Positions 1 through 5,867 are shown, counted from the stretch's first letter. The stretch: DNA of 7,565 nucleotides from JAJDNW01 sp039714495 (GCA_039714495.1 JBDLJD010000180.1:1-7565); one strand, 5' to 3'. The notes: generated by a model from the sequence alone, not told the origin. Program-made: numbers and translations.

Positions 1-171
1 TTTCGAGTTCGACGCAGAACCTTTTTTTGCCATACTCCCCAGAAAAGTTTGGCTAACGATACCCTTGCCATGGGTTCCCATGTAAAATGACGATCTCGGC
101 ATTGTTCCGTTTTGCGGAATTTACGGCATAACCTAAGGCATGAGCAGAATTTTTTTCATTTTTGGGATCAT
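1..171 (-). pseudogene. Decayed universal stress protein (UspA family) gene, running off the left edge
   Basis: Three reading frames on the minus strand together spell parts of a UspA-family protein. It starts at ATG 171 behind a good ribosome site with MIPKMKKILLM and then meets a stop at 133-135. In another frame, 151 to 53 reads NSAHALGYAV followed by AKRNNAEIVIL, the usual helix 1 and strand 2 of the fold, and ends in a stop at 53-55. In the third frame, 81 to about 23 reads MGTHGKGIVSQTFLGSMAKK, the C-terminal ATP-binding signature (G-x2-G-x9-G-S). The tail VLRRTR needs one further shift at a run of seven A. Strand 2 runs straight into the C-terminal motif, so roughly 70-90 residues that normally lie between them are gone. 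The gene therefore seems to carry an N-terminal deletion, a large internal deletion and a homopolymer frameshift. The family assignment rests on pattern recognition of these motifs; no intact product is possible. Confidence 0.8.
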
Positions 172-413
172 TATGTTCTCCTTTATGTTTTGGGTTTTTA
201 CTATAGCCGTATTCAAGCATAAATACAATATGGTTGTTGCCTACCTATTATGAATGGATGCCCAGGTAAGTGAAATGGAAACCCTCCTTAAGTAAACCCC
301 AAGGGTGGGATAAAAATAAATATTATGAGATTTTATTTGCATTATTTGAATAATTATGATCTATATTGCCTAAATTTGATCAATATATTTAACATTCTAT
401 TTAAAATTAAATC
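172..413. other. AT-rich divergent spacer upstream of the DeoR-family gene
   Basis: No gene is visible in this 242-base stretch. It lies between the start of the stress-protein relic (minus strand) and the regulator (plus strand). The right half is very AT-rich and holds an 8-bp palindrome TTGATCAA at 376-383, plus two similar decamers, TGATCTATAT (357-366) and TGATCAATAT (377-386), exactly 20 bases apart. These could be operator half-sites on one face of the helix, possibly for autoregulation by the DeoR protein. A weak ACCCT/AGGGT inverted repeat lies around 281-307. I could not pick a convincing -35/-10 pair here. Confidence 0.4.
178..183 (-). promoter_or_regulatory. Ribosome binding site of the stress-protein relic
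   Basis: On the minus strand AAGGAG lies six bases ahead of the ATG at 171-169. The intact site marks the original start of the decayed universal stress protein gene and supports that gene's orientation. Confidence 0.65.
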
Positions 414-1169
414 ATGCATTACACAGAGCGACGTGAACAGCTTCTTGAGTTTATTAGAAAAAGCGGCTATATAAGAGCCGTCGACCTGCCTGAACGCTTC
501 GGCGTTTCCCTCGCAACTGTTCGGCGGGATTTAGCGATTCTGGAAAAGAGTGGGCATCTTCAGCGCACCAGCGGTGGCGCGGTTTTGGAAAAAAGAAGCC
601 TGCTTGAGTTATCATCCCGGCAGCGTGAAAGCCACCATATTCATAAAAAACAGAAGATTGCCGAAAAGGCTCTGAGCTACATTGAACCCAATAACCGGAT
701 ATTTTTCAATGATGGGACCACAGTCATGCAGTTGGCCAAGATGTTGTCTCAAAAAGACATGCCGCTTGTGGTCATGACCAACAGCCTGAAAATAGCTGAT
801 ACCCTGGTATATAATAAACATATCAATGTCATCCTTATCGGCGGGGACATCAAGGAGTTTTCCTATGCCAGTTCCGGGCCCCTGGCCGAATTGATGGTGT
901 CGCATCTAAATGCCGACAAGGCCGTTATCGGGGCCGATGCTTTTCATCCAGTTAAGGGGATTTGTATTCAGCCCATCGGCGAAGCCATACTAACCATGAA
1001 AATGATTTCCAATGCGGAAAAAGTGATCGCATTGGGTGACAGTAGTAAAATAGGATCAGTGGCCACGGTAAATGTCTGTCCCTGGAAGAACGTTGATGTT
1101 TTCATTACGGATCATACCGACAGTTCCGATATTGACCGAATCCGGCTGGCCTCTGTCGAGGTGGTCTAA
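414..1169 (+). CDS. DeoR-family transcriptional regulator
   Basis: This 251-residue protein has the standard DeoR layout and length. Residues 1-57 form the winged helix-turn-helix, with the recognition-helix signature VSLATVRRDL at 31-40 and the following RTSGGA wing. From about residue 75 comes the DeoRC sensor domain, with DGTT (100-103), TNS (122-124), GG (143-144), ADKAVIGADAF (167-177) and ALGDSSKIG (206-214). In this family the sensor domain usually binds a phosphorylated sugar or similar small phosphate, which relieves repression. The start fits the family N terminus (ERREQLLEFI), but no Shine-Dalgarno sequence is visible upstream, only AT-rich DNA, so translation may be weak. The gene points the same way as the aminotransferase, TRAP and kinase genes and probably controls them; a phosphorylated product of the kinase at 5868 would be a natural effector. 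Family assignment is firm. The effector and targets are inferred. Confidence 0.93.
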   Translation: MHYTERREQLLEFIRKSGYIRAVDLPERFGVSLATVRRDLAILEKSGHLQRTSGGAVLEKRSLLELSSRQRESHHIHKKQKIAEKALSYIEPNNRIFFNDGTTVMQLAKMLSQKDMPLVVMTNSLKIADTLVYNKHINVILIGGDIKEFSYASSGPLAELMVSHLNADKAVIGADAFHPVKGICIQPIGEAILTMKMISNAEKVIALGDSSKIGSVATVNVCPWKNVDVFITDHTDSSDIDRIRLASVEVV

Positions 1170-1286
1170 TTCATTAGAAACAGTCAGTCCTATTTTGGAG
1201 TAGTTCACCCTTCTCAAAAACCTGGGTTGAAAATACATTTTGTACTAATACATGTTTCTAATGTTGAAAAACAAAGACAATCTTTT

Positions 1287-1321
1287 TTATCAATTTTCAT
1301 GAATTCACTTAAAATGATAAT
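1287..1321 (+). promoter_or_regulatory. Candidate promoter overlapping an imperfect inverted repeat, upstream of the aminotransferase
   Basis: TTTTCA at 1294-1299 and GATAAT at 1316-1321 are separated by 16 bases and match sigma70 elements at 4/6 and 5/6 positions. The same interval forms an inverted repeat, TTATCAATTTT (1287-1297) against AAAATGATAA (1311-1320), with one bulged A and a 13-base centre. A repressor bound there would cover both promoter elements. The TTATCA/TGATAA arms resemble the TTGATCAA palindrome ahead of the DeoR-family gene, so this may be its operator. The -35 is weak and AT-rich DNA yields such matches by chance. Confidence 0.35.
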
Positions 1322-1346
1322 TCGAGACATTTGGTGACAAAAATTA

Positions 1347-1380
1347 TTTCATGCTTGGTTGGGCGCATTAGGGCATGAAA
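1347..1380 (+). promoter_or_regulatory. Inverted repeat TTTCATGC / GCATGAAA in the leader of the aminotransferase
   Basis: An exact 8-bp inverted repeat pairs TTTCATGC (1347-1354) with GCATGAAA (1373-1380) across 18 bases. The right arm ends eight bases before the GGAGG ribosome site. The right-arm sequence CATGAAAATT (1374-1383) also matches, as a 10-bp inverted repeat, AATTTTCATG at 1292-1301. The three copies could be operator half-sites, or alternative leader hairpins that affect translation. The function is inferred. Confidence 0.35.
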
Positions 1381-1387
1381 ATTTATT

Positions 1388-1392
1388 GGAGG
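1388..1392 (+). promoter_or_regulatory. Ribosome binding site of the aminotransferase
   Basis: GGAGG lies four bases ahead of ATG 1397. The spacing is short but the match to the anti-Shine-Dalgarno sequence is strong, which fixes this start; the family N terminus (FLFCPGPVN) follows directly. Confidence 0.7.
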
Positions 1393-1396
1393 TACA

Positions 1397-2497
1397 ATGG
1401 AAAGAGGAAATTTTTTGTTTTGTCCAGGGCCGGTGAATGTAGACGATCAGGTTCGCAAGGCATGCCTGCATCCCCAGGTAGGACACCGGGTGCCATTTTT
1501 TGAAAACGTGTTGGCGAATCTGCAAAAAAATTTGCGCCAGGTATTCCAAACTGAAGAGGACCACGCGATCTTATTGATCACCGGTTCAGGAACAGCGGCC
1601 AACGAAACAGTCATCAGTTCCTGTTTCACTGAAGACGATGAAGTGCTGGTGGTGGCTGCCGGGGAATTCGGTTATCGACTGGTGGAACTGTACACTATTC
1701 ACGGCGTACCCACACGTGTGGTGGGTTACGAATGGGGTGAGATTCCAAAGGTTGAGGATGTGGAAAAGGCCTTAAAGGAAAACCCATCAATTACCACGAT
1801 TGCCACCGTATACCACGAAACCAGTACATCGGTGATTCATCCGATCAGTGAAATAGGCAACCTTGCCGATAAATATGACAAAAAATACTTTGTTGACGCC
1901 ATCAGCGCCCTCGGCGGCGAGGACATCAACGTGGGCCGTGATCACATTGATTTCTGCACCTGTTCGTCAAACAAGTGCTTAGCCAGTCTGGCTGGCGTGG
2001 GTATCATCTGCGCACGAAAATCCTTGATTGAGGAGACAAAAGACAACCCGACCCGGGTAGCATATCTAAGTCTCCACCGGTTGTACGAAGCATTCATAAA
2101 AAATGGCCAAACCTCTAATACACCGTCGGTGACCATGTTTATAGCCCTGAACGCGGCTGTGGAACGGTTGTTGGCGGAGGGCGTTAAAAACCAGATCCAA
2201 CGGCATAAGAATTGTGCGCGCATTCTGCGAGAGGGGCTGCGGAAACTGGGCCTCCGCATGCTGATCGAAGATGAGGCTGCTTCAAATGTGGTCACCTCTT
2301 TTCTGCTGCCGGATGAAATCAAGGCAGATGACTTCATTCAGGCTTTGGAAAATAAAAAATATACGCTCTATGCGGGCAAGGGCCCGTTAAAAGAACGCAA
2401 CCTTGTCCAGATCGCCAATATGGGCTCAATTGACGAGGCCATGTGCCACGAATGCCTGAAGGTTATTGGCGAGACGCTAGTTGAGCTAAATGCCTAA
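1397..2497 (+). CDS. Class V PLP aminotransferase, 2-aminoethylphosphonate transaminase (PhnW)-like
   Basis: This 366-residue protein has the size and motif order of the PhnW / alanine-glyoxylate aminotransferase family, fold type I. The N terminus carries CPGPVNV (9-15) and GHR (29-31). The cofactor-phosphate loop is GSGTAANE (63-70), HET is at 140-142, and Asp167 in FVDAIS should contact the pyridine nitrogen. Lys193 in SSNKCLASLAGVG is the expected Schiff-base lysine. PhnW moves the amino group of 2-aminoethylphosphonate to pyruvate, giving phosphonoacetaldehyde and alanine. One feature is odd: the arginine that normally binds the substrate anion near the C terminus (FRIGNIG in PhnW) aligns with Gln338 in LVQIANMG. 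The region NTPSV (241-245) looks more like alanine/serine-glyoxylate enzymes than the PhnW SPTH motif. No phosphonatase or phosphonoacetaldehyde dehydrogenase is nearby. The aminotransferase call is firm; the amine donor is uncertain and may be a phosphorylated or neutral amine. Confidence 0.9.
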   Translation: MERGNFLFCPGPVNVDDQVRKACLHPQVGHRVPFFENVLANLQKNLRQVFQTEEDHAILLITGSGTAANETVISSCFTEDDEVLVVAAGEFGYRLVELYTIHGVPTRVVGYEWGEIPKVEDVEKALKENPSITTIATVYHETSTSVIHPISEIGNLADKYDKKYFVDAISALGGEDINVGRDHIDFCTCSSNKCLASLAGVGIICARKSLIEETKDNPTRVAYLSLHRLYEAFIKNGQTSNTPSVTMFIALNAAVERLLAEGVKNQIQRHKNCARILREGLRKLGLRMLIEDEAASNVVTSFLLPDEIKADDFIQALENKKYTLYAGKGPLKERNLVQIANMGSIDEAMCHECLKVIGETLVELNA

Positions 2498-2499
2498 TT

Positions 2500-2517
2500 C
2501 GGATTCTTTGGAATCCG
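2500..2517 (+). other. Short perfect hairpin just after the aminotransferase stop
   Basis: CGGATTC (2500-2506) pairs exactly with GAATCCG (2511-2517) around a TTTG loop, beginning three bases after the stop codon. No U tract follows, so it is not a classical intrinsic terminator. It may protect the 3' end of the aminotransferase mRNA or help attenuate read-through. Confidence 0.45.
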
Positions 2518-2533
2518 TTGGCTATCGATCGAG

Positions 2534-2553
2534 CGGAGACAACAGTTGCTCCG
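2534..2553 (+). other. Second small hairpin in the aminotransferase-TRAP spacer
   Basis: CGGAG (2534-2538) and CAA (2540-2542) pair with TTG (2546-2548) and CTCCG (2549-2553), leaving a bulged A at 2539 and a CAG loop. It lies 16 bases after the first hairpin. There is no U tract. Together the two stem-loops may mark the end of the upstream transcript. Confidence 0.35.
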
Positions 2554-2617
2554 TAAGGCAACGCTGGCATGCAGTAAACAATTATTACCTTCCGTGGTTC
2601 GGCAACAGATTTATTTA

Positions 2618-2647
2618 TTGACAAGCCCCCACGCGCAAGAGTAGAGT
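2618..2647 (+). promoter_or_regulatory. Candidate sigma70-type promoter of the TRAP genes
   Basis: A perfect -35 hexamer TTGACA (2618-2623) is followed after 18 bases by TAGAGT (2642-2647), which matches TATAAT at 4/6. Transcription would begin near 2654, giving a leader of about 90 bases to the preferred small-permease start at 2746. The position directly upstream of the transporter genes supports it. The spacing is one base longer than ideal and the -10 is imperfect. Confidence 0.5.
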
Positions 2648-2661
2648 TTGCGCTTCTTGTC
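2620..2661. promoter_or_regulatory. Nested inverted repeat covering the TRAP promoter, candidate operator
   Basis: Two inverted repeats are nested. The outer arms are GACAAG (2620-2625) and CTTGTC (2656-2661); the inner arms are GCGCAA (2633-2638) and TTGCGC (2648-2653). The outer left arm lies in the -35 box, the inner left arm in the spacer, and the inner right arm immediately after the -10 box. This placement suits a repressor operator. It would also fold as a stem-loop in transcripts coming from the aminotransferase. The binding protein is unknown; the DeoR-family regulator is the obvious local candidate, but these arms do not resemble the repeats ahead of that gene. Confidence 0.45.
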
Positions 2662-2730
2662 TACATGCCAAGCAGCGGAATCACATACGAACAGGACAAA
2701 TACTCCTTCATTTCAAGTAAAGGTGCGGCC

Positions 2731-2736
2731 GGAGAA
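2731..2736 (+). promoter_or_regulatory. Ribosome binding site that decides the TRAP small-permease start
   Basis: GGAGAA lies nine bases ahead of ATG 2746. The longer in-frame alternative at ATG 2665 has no Shine-Dalgarno match and sits right at the predicted transcription start, so 2746 is preferred. Confidence 0.55.
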
Positions 2737-2745
2737 AATCATCAT

Positions 2746-3258
2746 ATGCCAAAATTTATTGTTTATTACGTTAAATACATTGATTACATTTCCACCAAGC
2801 TTGGCCGGGCAACCATGTATACCGTCTTTCTAATGATTGGCGTATTGCTGTTGGGGGCCATCACGCGCAACATTCTGAATATACCATTATCCTGGACCGT
2901 TGAAATGGCGCAATTTATTATCACCGGCTATTATATCGTCGGTGGCGCCTATTCCATACAACTGGGCGACAATGTCCGCATGGACCTGCTCTATGACCGG
3001 TACTCGGAAAGAACCAAAGCCAAGATCGACGTATGCACCAATATTTTTATGGTTTTCTATCTAGTCACATTGCTGATCGGTTCGATCTCCAGCACCATGT
3101 ACGCCATCGAATACGGCCAGCGGAAATTTTCTCAGTGGAACCCGTCCATGATCCCCATCAAAGTCATCATGGTCGCCGGCATTTTTTTAATGCTCCTGCA
3201 AGCCATATCCACCTTCTTCAAAGACCTCGCCACTGCTAAAGGAACCACCATTTCATGA
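2746..3258 (+). CDS. dctQ: TRAP transporter small permease (DctQ family)
   Basis: From the preferred start the protein has 170 residues, normal for the family. It is an inner-membrane protein with about four helices: roughly 22-40, 51-71, 97-117 and 136-157. The family signature is plain: SWTVEMAQF (49-57), then a GG-containing helix, then GDNVRMDLLYDR (74-85), which corresponds to the usual G-x-H-V-R-V-D stretch. DctQ pairs with DctM to form the sodium-driven permease that works with a periplasmic binding protein. Its stop overlaps the start of the large permease (ATGA), so the two are translationally coupled. An upstream in-frame ATG at 2665 would add 27 polar residues not typical of the family and lacks a ribosome site. 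Confidence 0.9.
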   Translation: MPKFIVYYVKYIDYISTKLGRATMYTVFLMIGVLLLGAITRNILNIPLSWTVEMAQFIITGYYIVGGAYSIQLGDNVRMDLLYDRYSERTKAKIDVCTNIFMVFYLVTLLIGSISSTMYAIEYGQRKFSQWNPSMIPIKVIMVAGIFLMLLQAISTFFKDLATAKGTTIS

Positions 3259-4577
3259 GTTACGAAGCAATTGCAATTATAATGTTTGCGGGCATGCTGG
3301 CCATGCTGTTAACTGGACAGCGTGTATTTGCCGCCATTGGATTTGTATCGGCCACGGCCTCGCTGTTTTTGTACGGAACTGGCGCCATTGAAATGCCGTT
3401 TAATGCGGCCTTCAACCTGTTTAACTGGTATCCCATGCTGACCCTGCCGATGTTCATCTACATGGGCTATATCCTTTCCGAAACCGGAATTGCGGATGAT
3501 TTATACGGGATGTTCCATGTCTGGTTCGGCGGACTCAAGGGGGGCTTGGCCATCGGCACCATCGGCCTGATGGTGGTTATTTCAGCCATGAACGGGCTCA
3601 GTGTCGCCGGCATGGCCATCGGCGCCACCATCGCGCTCCCTGAAATGCTTAAGCGCAAATATGATAAGGTGATGATCACGGGGGTGGTGCAGGCCGGAAG
3701 CTCTCTGGGTATCCTGGTCCCGCCATCGGTCGTCCTGGTGTTGTACGGCATGATTGCCCGCCAGCCTGTGGGCAGGCTTTGGCTGGCAGGTGTCATTCCG
3801 GGTTTTATGATGGCCGGGTTATTTATCCTCTACATTGTCATCCGATGCAAGTTGCAACCTGGACTGGCCCCCACGGTCAGTAAAAAAGAACGAGATATGC
3901 CGTTTAGCGAAAAGCTCAAGCTGTTGAGAGCCGGCATTATCCCCTTTTTGATTTTCTTTTTTATGACGGGGCTGTTCATAATGGGCATTACCAGCCTGGT
4001 GGAAAGCTCAGCGGTTGGTGCATCTGCAGCAACCATTGCCGCCATTGCCAAGCGACGCCTGACCCGCCAGGTCATGGAGGACACCCTCCGGCAAACCCTG
4101 GGTGTTACCTGCATGTTTATGTGGATTATCCTGGCGGCCCTCTGTTTTGGCGCTGTTTTTGACGGCATTGGCGCCGTCAAGGCCATCGAGTCCCTGTTTA
4201 TCACCAAGTGGAGCTTAAGCCCCTGGCAGGTGCTGGTCATGATGCAGCTGTCATACATTGTCATGGGAATGTTTCTGGATGACACGGCCATGCTGGTTAT
4301 CGTTGCACCGCTGTATGTACCGTTGATTGTCACGCTCGGATTCAACCCGATCTGGTACGGGGTTTTATACACCATCACCTGCCAGATCGCTTACATGACC
4401 CCGCCGTTCGGGTATAACCTGTTTTTAATGCGCGCCATGGCGCCGCCTGAAATTTCGATAACAGACATCTACCGTTCCATTGTGCCATTCGTGTTGGTGA
4501 TGACCCTGGCATTGATACTGATCATGATTTTTCCCCAAATCGCGCTCTGGCTGCCCGATTTGGTATATACAAAATGA
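3255..4577 (+). CDS. dctM: TRAP transporter large permease (DctM family)
   Basis: This 440-residue, very hydrophobic inner-membrane protein has the usual length and about a dozen membrane segments. Family motifs are in order: LTLPMFIYMGYILSETGIADDLY (62-84), GGLKGGLAIGTIG (92-104), QAGSSLGILVPPS (146-158), MGMFLDDTAML (337-347), GFNPIWYGV (362-370) and MTPPFGYNLF (381-390). It is the transport subunit and moves the ligand delivered by the binding protein using a sodium gradient. Its ATG overlaps the TGA of the small permease in an ATGA arrangement, and the binding-protein gene follows after 66 bases, so the three form one transport operon. The substrate cannot be told from this subunit. No frameshift or missing motif is seen. 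Confidence 0.95.
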   Translation: MSYEAIAIIMFAGMLAMLLTGQRVFAAIGFVSATASLFLYGTGAIEMPFNAAFNLFNWYPMLTLPMFIYMGYILSETGIADDLYGMFHVWFGGLKGGLAIGTIGLMVVISAMNGLSVAGMAIGATIALPEMLKRKYDKVMITGVVQAGSSLGILVPPSVVLVLYGMIARQPVGRLWLAGVIPGFMMAGLFILYIVIRCKLQPGLAPTVSKKERDMPFSEKLKLLRAGIIPFLIFFFMTGLFIMGITSLVESSAVGASAATIAAIAKRRLTRQVMEDTLRQTLGVTCMFMWIILAALCFGAVFDGIGAVKAIESLFITKWSLSPWQVLVMMQLSYIVMGMFLDDTAMLVIVAPLYVPLIVTLGFNPIWYGVLYTITCQIAYMTPPFGYNLFLMRAMAPPEISITDIYRSIVPFVLVMTLALILIMIFPQIALWLPDLVYTK

Positions 4578-4629
4578 TAAATTCATGACCCAGTGTCAAT
4601 CTTCAGGTTTCATCAAAAACTGTTAACCC

Positions 4630-4638
4630 AAAGGAGGT
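4630..4638 (+). promoter_or_regulatory. Strong ribosome binding site of the TRAP binding protein
   Basis: AAAGGAGGT is a near-complete anti-Shine-Dalgarno match five bases ahead of ATG 4644. It rules out the earlier in-frame ATG at 4593 and fits the high amounts of binding protein needed relative to the permease. Confidence 0.8.
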
Positions 4639-4643
4639 ATTCG

Positions 4644-5747
4644 ATGAAAGAAGAAAAAGCTGTAACCGAGGCCCAGACGCAGGATAAAAAAACCAGCCGC
4701 CGGGATTTTATCAAGAAGGCCGGTGTGACAGCGGGTGCTGCAGCCGCAGCAACTGTGTTCGGCAAGGCTCCCTACGCCTATTCGGCTTCAAAGCCGATCA
4801 AATGGCGTTTACAAACCTATTCCGGCGCCCCTTTGGGTGCCCACGTCATCAAACCTCAAATTGAAGCGTTCAACCGTGCCGCCCACGGCCAGATGGAAAT
4901 CGAATTGTACTACGCCGATCAGCTGGTGCCCACAGATGAGCTTTTCCGCTCCATGCAGAACGGCACCATCGACGCGGTGCAGAGTGACGACGCCACCATG
5001 GCCTCCCCGGTTGATATCAGCGTATTTGGCGGATACTTCCCCTTTGCGACACGCTACAGCCTGGATGTACCTGTTTTATTTAAATACTATGGTTTAGATA
5101 AGATCTGGGCAGAGGCCTATGGTGAAGTCAAGAACGTCGAATGGATCAGCGCCGGCGCCTGGGATCCGCTGCATATCTTCACTAAAAAACCCATTCGCAG
5201 TCTGGCGGACATGAAGGGAAAAAGGGTGTTCGGCGTACCCACAGCCGGAAAATTCCTGTCACGCTACGGCCTGGTGCCGGTCACGCTCCCCTGGAATGAC
5301 ATTGAAGTCGCCATTCAGACCGGTGAACTCGATGGGGTTGCCTGGTGCGGGTTTACCGAAGCCTATGAAGTCGGCTGGGCCGACGTCTGTAACTATGCCC
5401 TGTTGAACAATGTGACCGGCGCCTGGTTCGGCTCCTATTTTGCAAACAGCAAGAGCTGGAAAAAAGTACCGCCGCACCTGCAGGAGCTCTTCAAACTCTC
5501 AATAGACAGCTCACACTACTACCGTCAGGTCTGGTATTGGGGCGGAGAAGCCAAACTGCGTGTGGAAGGCAAGAAAATGGAATTGACCACGATTCCGGCA
5601 AAAGACTGGGATCAGGTGGTTAAAGACGCAGAAGAGTTCTGGGATGAAGTATCTGCCAGCAGCCCACGCGCTGCCAAGGTTGTGCAGATCTTTAAGGACT
5701 ATTCCAGAGTTATGGAAAAAGTAGGCGTACCCTACCGGTACAGCTAA
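4644..5747 (+). CDS. dctP: TRAP transporter solute-binding protein (DctP family), Tat-exported
   Basis: The start at 4644 gives 367 residues. The N terminus has a twin-arginine signal: SRRDFIKKAG (18-27), an alanine-rich hydrophobic stretch to about 39, and probable cleavage after AYSA (45-48). The mature part shows the DctP pattern: KWRLQTYSG (53-61), EAFNRAAHGQMEIELYYADQL (74-94, the family F-x(5)-G-x-ly..gqL region), RSLADMKGKRVFG (185-197) and IQTGELDGVAWCGF (224-237). It captures the ligand in the periplasm and hands it to the DctQM permease. In most DctP proteins the segment after LKG reads K-I-R-V, with an arginine that clamps the ligand carboxylate; here Phe196 occupies that position (KGKRVFG). 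Arg194, two residues earlier, is a possible substitute if the alignment shifts. The ligand may therefore not be a simple carboxylate. The kinase and aminotransferase neighbours suggest an amino alcohol or related amine, as an inference only. Confidence 0.93.
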   Translation: MKEEKAVTEAQTQDKKTSRRDFIKKAGVTAGAAAAATVFGKAPYAYSASKPIKWRLQTYSGAPLGAHVIKPQIEAFNRAAHGQMEIELYYADQLVPTDELFRSMQNGTIDAVQSDDATMASPVDISVFGGYFPFATRYSLDVPVLFKYYGLDKIWAEAYGEVKNVEWISAGAWDPLHIFTKKPIRSLADMKGKRVFGVPTAGKFLSRYGLVPVTLPWNDIEVAIQTGELDGVAWCGFTEAYEVGWADVCNYALLNNVTGAWFGSYFANSKSWKKVPPHLQELFKLSIDSSHYYRQVWYWGGEAKLRVEGKKMELTTIPAKDWDQVVKDAEEFWDEVSASSPRAAKVVQIFKDYSRVMEKVGVPYRYS

Positions 5748-5783
5748 AGATCCAAACTGAGCTCAATTCAGAAAGAAGTCAAC

Positions 5784-5811
5784 GTCTCGCCCCTGCATGC
5801 AGGGGCGAGAC
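5784..5811. repeat. Perfect 28-bp palindrome between the binding-protein and kinase genes
   Basis: GTCTCGCCCCTG (5784-5795) is exactly complementary to CAGGGGCGAGAC (5800-5811), with CATG between. The GC-rich 12-bp stem begins 36 bases after the binding-protein stop. No run of T follows, so it is not a standard intrinsic terminator. Such stem-loops after binding-protein genes often stabilise the upstream mRNA and lower expression of the gene behind. It could also be a dispersed genomic repeat or a protein-binding palindrome. Confidence 0.75.
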
Positions 5812-5867
5812 CTATCCACAATCCAACGCCCCCAGTCAGCTGATTATCGAAAAACGGAGTAATCCCC

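Larger units (their letters stand above)
1170..1396. other. Spacer between regulator and aminotransferase, probable control region
   Basis: No coding sequence is supported in these 227 bases. From about 1230 the DNA becomes AT-rich and contains a candidate promoter and several inverted repeats listed separately. No intrinsic terminator with a U tract is evident after the regulator, so read-through from the regulator into the aminotransferase is possible alongside a local promoter. Confidence 0.4.

Noticed and set aside
1397..2497. Straight annotation of the aminotransferase as phosphonate-degrading PhnW
   Set aside because: The anion-binding arginine is replaced by Gln338, and no phosphonatase, PhnA or PhnY gene is in the window, so the exact substrate is not supported.
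2665..2745. N-terminal extension of the small permease starting at ATG 2665
   Set aside because: There is no Shine-Dalgarno sequence, the start would lie about 11 bases from the predicted transcription start, and the 27 extra residues are not family-like; ATG 2746 has GGAGAA upstream.
3830..4378. Open frame on the minus strand opposite the large permease
   Set aside because: It is the mirror of a hydrophobic membrane-protein gene; the composition is unnatural and no ribosome site or family pattern is seen.
4593..4643. Earlier start of the binding protein at ATG 4593
   Set aside because: It would put 17 extra residues before the Tat signal and would bury the near-perfect ribosome site AAAGGAGGT inside the coding region.
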